DNA from: Haematococcus lacustris
Taxonomy: Eukaryota; Chlorophyta; Chlorophyceae; Chlamydomonadales; Haematococcaceae
DNA length: 64,000 nt
Assembly (NCBI GenBank): GCA_030144725.1
Contig: JASKMD010000019.1
Coordinates: 7,247,841-7,311,840 of the forward strand
Direction of reading: 5' to 3'
The position numbers and the translations under genes are program-made. The notes beneath the pieces were generated by a model, which was given only the letters and a program-made list of their open reading frames with translations, was not told where the DNA came from and did not search any database. Shown here piece after piece: positions 57,415-64,000 of this stretch. Position 1 is the first letter of the stretch, and each line of letters begins with the position of its first letter.

Positions 57415-58711
57415 CCTTGAGCAAGTAACACGCTATTTTGACTGGCAGGGTGTGTCAGAGGCTGTCAAGCACTACGTACGCACCTGCCACTCGTGCCAAC
57501 TAAACAAGTCCAGCGCCCAGAAGCCCGCTGGCAAGCTACAGCCGCTGCCTATCCCCTTGAGGCCTTGGGGCTCCGTGTCGCTTGACCTCATTGTGAAGCT
57601 CCCTGCAAGTGGACCAGCCAAGCATGATTCAATCTTGGTGATTGTGGACCGGCTGACCAAGATGGTGCACTTGGCCAGGACCTGGGAGCGCATGACAGCG
57701 GTACAATATGCCAAGCTCTTTGTCGACAATGTGTTTCGCCTACACGGCTGGCCAGACAGCATTGTGAGCGACAGGGGACCTAACCTGAACAACAACAGGT
57801 TCTTTGTTGAGCTTGCGGCGCTGCTCCAGGTGGACCTGGACCTGTCGAGTGCTTACCACCCCCAGACCGATGGTCAAACGGAACGCATGAACCGGGTGAT
57901 AGAGGAGATGCTAAGGCATTACATCAGGCCCGACCAGAAGGACTGGGCGGAACACTTACCCCTCGTTGAGTTCGCCATCAACAATGCCAAGCAGGAGTCC
58001 ACCCGTTGCACGCCGTTCTACCTGAACTACGGCTACCATCCGCGAGTGGCTGAGCTGCTGGACCTGCCCCAGAGAGTGCCGCAGGCGCACGAGTTCGTGG
58101 CCAATGCGAGGCAGGCGGTGGAGCAGGCCAGGCAGTGCCTAGCCCGAGCGCAGAAGCGCATGAAGGCCTATCAGGATACTAAGCGGCGTGACGCGGTGTT
58201 TGAACCTGGCGACATGGTGTTGTTGAGCACACAAAACATGAGGGGCAGAGTGGGCCAGCCTGGTGCCAGAAAACTGAAGCCACGCTATGTCGGTCCTTTC
58301 CGAGTTGAGTACATGGTGGGCAGAGCAGCAGTGAAGCTGGACCTGCCTGAGGAGTGGTCTCGGATCCATAACGTGTTTCATGTGTCCCTTGTGAAGCCTT
58401 ACAGGACCTACGATGCCTCTGACCAGGTGCCTGGGCACGCAGGCCCACCCCCACTGCAGTGGCTAGATGGAGAGCCAGAGTACAAGGTGGAGAAGGTGGT
58501 GGATCACCGGCTGGCCAAGAGCCAAGGCAAGCGGGGTGACAAGCCCAAGAAGAGGCAGTTGGAGTTCCTGGTCAAGTGGCAGGGCCATGGGGACGAGCAC
58601 AACACGTGGGAGTCCAGGTCACAGCTGGTGGGGTGCCAGGAGATGTTGACTGCCTACCTACAGAAGCTCGGTTTGGAGGCTGGTACGGCTGAGGCTGAGG
58701 CGGTGGGCTGA
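57415..58711 (+). CDS. pol: pol, 3' part: integrase core and chromodomain
   Basis: Resumes integrase with LEQVTRYFDWQGVSEAVK and the CxxC of the zinc finger (RTCHSCQ). The catalytic triad is visible as Asp in SLDLIVKLP, Asp in IVSDRGPN and Glu in GQTERMNRVIEEM. Then come the GPY/F-type region (LKPRYVGPFRVEYMVG) and, at about 58478-58660, a chromodomain (YKVEKVVDHRL, LEFLVKWQGHG, NTWES) that marks the chromovirus lineage and is thought to guide integration to methylated histone H3. Ends at TGA 58709-58711. Any frame upstream of 57415 belongs to the nested transposon. Confidence 0.93.
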
Positions 58712-58825
58712 TGTGAGGAGGCCATGAATGGAACTCAGACACCTAGCGCTAGTGTGGGCGCGAGTGACGGCACAATGTGCCTGAGCGGGGCAACACCACG
58801 GTGGTCAGCTGAGTGCAGCTGAGCC

Positions 58826-58838
58826 AGGTGGGGGGGAA
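58826..58838 (+). promoter_or_regulatory. Polypurine tract
   Basis: AGGTGGGGGGGAA directly before the 3' LTR; primer for plus-strand DNA synthesis. Confidence 0.8.
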
Positions 58839-59007
58839 TGTTACGTGACCATGCTGAGTAAAGTAGCATGCGGATCTGAGATCTCTACTCCCATGTGAGA
58901 AAGTGTTAGTGGTGAGGTGTTCTGAGGCTGGGTCCGATTCCCAGGTAGATGGACTACGCCCTGATCTACGATGGATACCTCAGAACACTATAGCCGCTAA
59001 CGCAACA
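58839..59007 (+). repeat. 3' LTR (169 bp)
   Basis: Reads identical to the 5' LTR and is followed by the TCCTG target duplication (59008-59012). Confidence 0.95.
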
Positions 59008-59012
59008 TCCTG

Positions 59013-60208
59013 CTCAAAACAAACAGCCGACCTAGAGCAGGGCTGGCTAGTCCGGTGTTGAGCCGGTCTTCGCTGGCCTCCGCTCTTGGGCTGAGATAGT
59101 GAGAACAACGCAGCTCCACTTGACTACGCTTTCAGTTATACCGCTGTAGCACTTATCAGCCATAAGCCGGCGGCTACCAGCTCAAGGCTGGGTTTGCACT
59201 TCGTACATAGACCTACGTACATAGACCTACGTACATCTACCTGTAGCCAGAACATCAGGTCCGTACTACTTACTTAGCGTAGTAAATGTGTATGTATTAT
59301 GTAAAATCCTGTGCTTAGTACATCTGCATAGGTACAATAGAAGCATTCACTGTAACAAGTGCACACATATTCAGCCCGCTAGTTGCCAAACATGCAAGCA
59401 AGCGGAACATGCAAGCCGTCCATGCTGCGTATGTCCACTTCACACCGCCGGTGCTGCCGGCATGCAGTGCTTCCTGCCTAGACACCGACGTGTGTACTCT
59501 TGATGGCCAGCCGTGATGTGTAAACCCTACGGACACTATTGTGAGAACTACTAAACCCCATAGCGTGGTGGAGCGAGCTGTAGCTGTTGCGCATCTTCTT
59601 CCCCTTTAGCTTTCCCTTTCCTTCACCCCCCAGCCCCTTTGGTGGCAGCGTAGTCAACGTTTGCCCTCTCATCCCCTCTTATCCCAAACGATTCAAACAA
59701 TCGAACCACCAATCCCGGTTGACCCTGTGTTGCTGGTGGGCAATGGTAGTGGTGAGGACAAGGGTGTTGCTGCTGCTGCATTCAGTGTCAAGGGTGCTGC
59801 TGCATGTAAATGAACAGCAGCTGGGTGCTCAGGGTTCCACACCCCACAGCATGGATAGCAAGTATGAGAAAAGATATGGCGGCCCCACTAGGAAAGCGAG
59901 CTATGCGATCACAAGGCCCAGCCACGCATGTAGGAAGGGCGCACCCAACATTTCACTCCACCACCCCACCCCACAGGTCGGTTGTTGCCGCTGTTCTCAC
60001 TGCCGCCACGGGCTAGCCATGACCGCCTACACAACCACAAGGACGCCAGGCAGACACGTGGGTTAGATGCTCACACAGGGGAAGGTGGAGGTGGCCAGGT
60101 CACGCAGTGAGGGTCGGGGTCGGGGTCAGGGTCAGGGTCAGGGTCAGGTCAGGGTCAGGGTCAGGGTCAGGGTCAGGGTCAGGGTCAGGGTCAGGGTCAG
60201 GGTCACAA
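59013..60208. other. Intergenic; hexamer repeat at 60106-60204
   Basis: A short GTACATAGACCTAC direct repeat lies at about 59200-59240. From 60106 to 60204 a (GGGTCA)n array of about 15 units abuts the 3' end of the transporter gene. No further gene seen; the transporter 3' UTR must lie here. Confidence 0.55.
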
Positions 60209-62490
60209 CTACCATCCCACCTGCACATCAGCCAGCTGCCTGCCCTTGGTCTCAGGCACAGCCTGGTGGACGAATGCGGCGCTTGCGGCTGCCACCCCAG
60301 CGAACACCAGAAAAGCGGTGTAGCCCATGGCATCCACCAGGCTGAGGAACACCAGGTTGGTCACTGCACCTGCACAACGTGTATGGCAACACAGGTGAGC
60401 TCCTGCTGGTGCCAGGGCGCCAGGGAGATACTTGCATAGTCCAGCCCTCACCCCTGCCCTCACCTCACCTCAGGGGCTTGCATGTCCTCACCTCAGGGGC
60501 CCTCACCTCAGGGGCTTGCATGCCTAGCCCTCACCACTGACCTGACCAGCATCACGTGGCACTGAAGCTAGGCGGCATGAGGGTGCATCTTATGGCTCAA
60601 CTCTGGTCAGGGCCTGGGCTAGTCATAAACCTGCATTGGTGATGTGTGACTCCTAAACACACATGTCCGCATGCCCGCTGCTCCGCCTACCCACCGCCCC
60701 ACCTGCCCGCTGCCCACCCTGCCCACCCTGCCCACCACCCCGCCTGCCCTGCCTGCTCCACCCCTGCCTACCCACTGCCCACCCTGCCCACCGCTCCACA
60801 TGCTTGCTGCCCTGCCTGCCTGCCTGCTGCCCTGCCTGCCTGCTGCCCTGCCTGGTTGCTGCCCTGCCTGGTCGCTGCTCAGCCTGCGCGCTGCCCCACC
60901 TGCCCGCCCACCCGCCTGCCCACCCGCCTGCCCACCCGCCTGCCCACCCGCCTGCCCACCCGCCTGCCCCTCTACCCACCTGACAGGAACAGGAGGGCGG
61001 TTGCCGCTGCAGAGGCCGGCGACTTGGCAGCCATGGAGAACATCTCTGACACCAGCACCCAGTAGATGCCTGCCCAGGACACGCTGAAGCTGGCAATGAA
61101 GGCACACAGGCTGACTAGCACGGCGATTGCGTTGCCCAGCCCAGCTGCAACGGTGGCCAGGCACATGGCACCGCAACAGCCCAGGGCGCCCCAGATCAGG
61201 AGTGGGCGACGGCCCACCGTGTCCACCAGCAGCAGGCCTGGGTGGCGGGAGCAGGGGGCCCATGGGGTGGGGGTGGAAGGGGTCAAGCGCCAGGGGTCAG
61301 GGGTTTCGGGGTCAGGCCAGATGGGAAGGTGGTCAAGGGGGAGGGGTCAAGGGGAAGGCAAGGAGGGGTTGAGGGTCGATGTTGCCTGCTTGAACTGCAG
61401 TTGGCTGGTGAGAGGCAGATGGGGGAGGTGAAAGGAAGAATGCCAGGGTGGACAGTGTTACAGTGGTTCGCACTAGTTCTGGTGTGGTGGAAAGGGGAAG
61501 AAGGTGGGTCTCTGCTGCGGGCCTATGTGGCTGGCACGCTGCTTCAGTGCTGGGTGGTGGCAGCGGGGGGTGGGCCAGGGGGGCCCTCACCTGCTGACAC
61601 GCCCAACACCTTGGTGATGGCGATGATGAAGGTGAAGGCCAGCGAGCCTGAGGCTGACATGCCCCCCATGCGCTGCAGCAGCTTTGGAGCGTAGTTGATG
61701 ATGGCTGCAGCCAGGCAAGCAGCCAGGCAGGCAGGCAGGAGGGCGGGTGGTAGGAGGGTGGACAGCACCACGAGGAGTTGGCAGCTGGTCACACTTGGGG
61801 GCAGCTCATGGGCAGTCCTGGAGGTGAGCAGGCACTTCCCAACCTACTAATCCATACAACGCTCTCTCACCACACATACACTATTGAATGGGCGCTTTGT
61901 CTTGCGCTGAGTGACATCAGGGGGGAATCTTAACAGTTAGCCACGGTCATCTCATCACAACCAGAATAGATTGATGATGAAATTATATCATGTATATATA
62001 TATATATATGTATATATTGGCTGTCCCCACCCTGTAAAGTGCCCACCTGCCATGTCAGCCAGCCATCCATGCAGTGACTGACAGCTTGCTGAGCGCTGAG
62101 CTGCCTTCTCCTGGTCACACACCAGTGTTTTTTTCGTTTTCAAAGCGACATGGCAAAGGTTCATACCCTTGATATTATAGCTCGACCTTACTTCAAATCA
62201 TAGGTATAAAACTTTACGAAAACTGCGTCAGAATACGGAAAACCGCAGGGTAAATCACTATTTATAGCGCAGTGCGAGGTAGTGAAGCTCGCAAAGCGAC
62301 CATTTCATAGCGCAAAAGGACCCTTGAAACATGGTGTTTTATAGCGAACGTAGCGCGAAAAAGAAACACTGTCACACACGCGTGGCTGCTGCAAGTGGAG
62401 GGGGGCACCCACCTGTGGAAGCAGTGGCCTGGTTGAAAATGGCCAGACAGCACGCCACGGCGAAGGCGCGCCGCTCCTCCCCCCGGGCCA
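60209..62490 (-). CDS. MFS sugar transporter, C-terminal half (TM7-12), 5' part not found
   Basis: Four exons in phase: 62490-62413, 61704-61591, 61237-60980, 60369-60209 (611 nt). Family marks in order: RRAFAVACCLAIFNQATAST then INYAPKLLQRMG (TM7 sugar-site region), LLLVDTVGRRPLL (the conserved loop motif of sugar porters, with Thr-Val in place of Arg-x), IYWVLVSEMFSMAAKSPASA (TM10 and following motif), VTNLVFLSLVDAMGYTAFLV, and VPETKGRQLADVQ. The Pro-Glu-Thr-Lys-Gly end is diagnostic of the sugar porter family, which moves hexoses, usually with protons, across membranes. TM1-6 should be encoded upstream on the minus strand; I could not find them in 62.5-64 kb, so they may lie beyond the window. 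The stop at 60209 follows a possible donor, so a further short exon is not excluded. Confidence 0.85.
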
Positions 62491-63568
62491 CTGCACAGAA
62501 CAGGGGCAGGGTTGGAACAGCACCATAACATGGCAGCCAGCTGGTGCATCAGGTTGGCTTGACCACTGGTGGCTGCATCAGACCAGCTTCAGCACTAGAT
62601 AGCCAAAGTGTCTAAACAAGGAGAGGGAGAGGGAGTGGGAGAGGGGGTGAGAGAGAGAGAGCGTGTGAGCGTGCTGATGTCAGTGATGGACATGGTCAGG
62701 GCGACCCTTGTGCAGGTCAATGGTGTTTCAAGCAACCAAGGCTGCACCACACACAAACTGCAGCCAGCAGTATGCAAGGCTGCGGAAGCGTCGAGGATGA
62801 GCTTGATGAGCTGCACTCCAACTGTGCGGGCTGGGCAGGGGTGTGCTGGGTCAGGAACAGCAGGGCTTGGGCCAAGGGCAGCAGGGTCAGGGGCAGTTTT
62901 CCCAGCTGTTTAGGACAGTTGCGAGCAATGAGGCAGCAGCAAGGGGTAATGGGCCTGGGTTCCATTCACAGCCCGAGCCAGGCGGACTTCAAGGATTGCG
63001 AGGATAATAGTACAAGGAAACAGCTGCTCTTATGCGGAGGGTTGGGGCCTGGTGAGGTGGTGGGTAATGCCACGATGGCAGCAGCTGGAGAGGTGGAAGC
63101 CAAGCAGGTGTTGTGCGGCAGGTGGCAGCCAGGTATGAGCAGAGCAGGAGCAGCAGAATGCACCTGGTGGAGCAGGCGGTGATACTGAAGCTGCAGGTGC
63201 AGTACTGCATAGGTGACTGGCCAGTGGTGGCAGGGCCATAGAAGGTGTGTGAGAGGTGCAGGTGGGCGGGGTAGAAGGTGGTGGTGATGCAGACGGACGT
63301 CAAGAGCATGCGCCACAGGCTCAACAGACATGACGTGAACCCAACATTGCTGTCTGGGCACAGTGCCGTGGGTTTGCCCCTGATTTCCTGGGCAGCATGC
63401 ACACCTTTGCCAGGCAGGAAGGGGGCTGCTGATCACACTGCCACCAGCAATGCTGACCCACCATTGTAAATGTCCAACAGAAGGGCCACCATGGTCATGC
63501 CAAAGTTGCGCTCCCGCCCCGGCTCACAGGCCCGTACCTGCCCACCTGCTACACCAGGTGATGCTGGC

Positions 63569-63602
<34 letters not shown>

Positions 63603-64000
63603 AGCCCCCTTGACCCTCCGCTGCCCCTCCCCCTCGCTGCCCCTCCCCCTCCGCCACCCCGCCTCGCCACACTCCTGAGGCTCCTGATGGCTGTGGGGCA
63701 GGGACCGCTGAGCTGGCTGCCGCCCCCCTCCCCTCCCCTCCCCCTGCCATGCCCCCTGGACCTAGTAGGCTGTCTGACTGCTGGCCTGGTCCCACCAATC
63801 CGGCCGTTACACAGTGGTCACCTGGACGCATCCAGCTGCTGGCACTTGGAACAGCCCTGGGCCCCGCACTGCTGCTGCTGCTGCTGCCTTTCAACAGGGG
63901 TTGGTGCATGGCATCTGTCTTAGACTGCGGCCAGGGAGCCAGGGGCTGCTGCTGAACCTCACCCTTGTCTGGATGCTGGGGAGAAGGTGCCCTTGCCTCA
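62491..64000. other. Upstream intron/5' region of the transporter, unresolved
   Basis: A minus-strand frame from an ATG at 63909 (MHQPLLKGSSSSSS) runs through an Ala/Gly-rich stretch encoded by a (CTG)n run (63574-63602). It could be an exon of the transporter or an unrelated artefact. Other frames here look like shadows. An alternating TA run lies outside this stretch at about 61990-62020, in the intron between the first two assigned exons. Confidence 0.35.

Larger units (their letters stand above)
47682..59007 (+). mobile_element. Ty3/gypsy chromovirus with a nested DNA transposon
   Basis: Complete LTR retrotransposon: 169-bp LTRs (TG...CA), a 5-bp target duplication TCCTG (47677-47681 and 59008-59012), putative primer site, gag, pol in the order protease, reverse transcriptase, RNase H, integrase, chromodomain, and a purine tract. 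Without the 5322-bp insertion at 52093-57414 the element would be about 6.0 kb, a usual length. The two LTRs look identical throughout, indicating a recent insertion; pol is split by the nested element, so this copy is defective. Confidence 0.95.

Noticed and set aside
62966..63436. Hydrophobic minus-strand frames as transporter TM1-6
   Set aside because: Cys/His/Leu-rich readings without the N-terminal motifs of sugar porters, in competing frames and without phase-matching splice sites to the exon at 62490.

Overview
This is nuclear DNA of a green alga, most likely a GC-rich chlorophycean of the Chlamydomonas/Haematococcus type. The genes are split into many short exons (54-300 nt) with GT-AG borders and GC-rich codons. 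Introns are packed with C-rich micro- and minisatellites. The mobile elements are of plant/algal type: a chromodomain Ty3/gypsy element, an L1-like LINE, SINEs and a CACTA-like DNA element. Gene identities come from reading exons by eye for splice sites, phase and family motifs; no database search was possible.

Layout. 1-5.5 kb: repeats, including an inverted duplication of an unknown gene fragment carrying a SINE. 5.5-6.8 kb (minus): a small coiled-coil gene resembling the kinetochore protein NNF1/PMF1. 7.4-16 kb: two copies of a repeat carrying tRNA-Ala(CGC). The first copy is split by a 5'-truncated LINE flanked by a 102-bp target duplication; the second is the matching empty site with a decayed tRNA. 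Between them lie a single glycosyltransferase exon and a second SINE inserted at its splice donor. 17.3-23.2 kb (plus): a complete 12-exon gene for an ARM-like plus TPR protein of about 534 residues. 23.7-27.9 kb (minus): a complete 9-exon MFAP1 spliceosome gene, convergent with the TPR gene. 28-31.8 kb: intergenic repeats, a long hairpin and a copy of the MFAP1 5' end.

31.8-42.4 kb (minus): an 8-exon gene, probably 5'-incomplete, encoding three tandem copies of a module resembling the C-terminal winged helix of APC subunit 2. Pro/Ala-rich linkers separate the copies and a membrane helix lies near the C-terminus. One 5.5-kb intron is almost entirely CTG-rich minisatellite. 43.0-47.2 kb: a 4.15-kb foldback element with terminal inverted repeats longer than 1.2 kb and perfect 7-bp target duplications. 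47.7-59.0 kb: a Ty3/gypsy chromovirus with two LTRs that read as identical and a 5-bp target duplication. Its gag and pol share one frame and are separated by a single TAG. Its integrase is split by a 5.3-kb DNA transposon loaded with arrays of a 14-bp palindrome. 60.2-62.5 kb (minus): the C-terminal half of an MFS sugar transporter; its N-terminal half was not found in the rest of the window and may lie beyond the right edge.

The host genes (mitotic kinetochore, splicing, chaperone-like TPR, APC2-like, sugar transport) show no operon-like logic. About half of the window is mobile or tandem-repeat DNA. Nested insertions allow relative dating: chromovirus before the palindrome-array transposon, inverted duplication before SINE 1, tRNA repeat before LINE.
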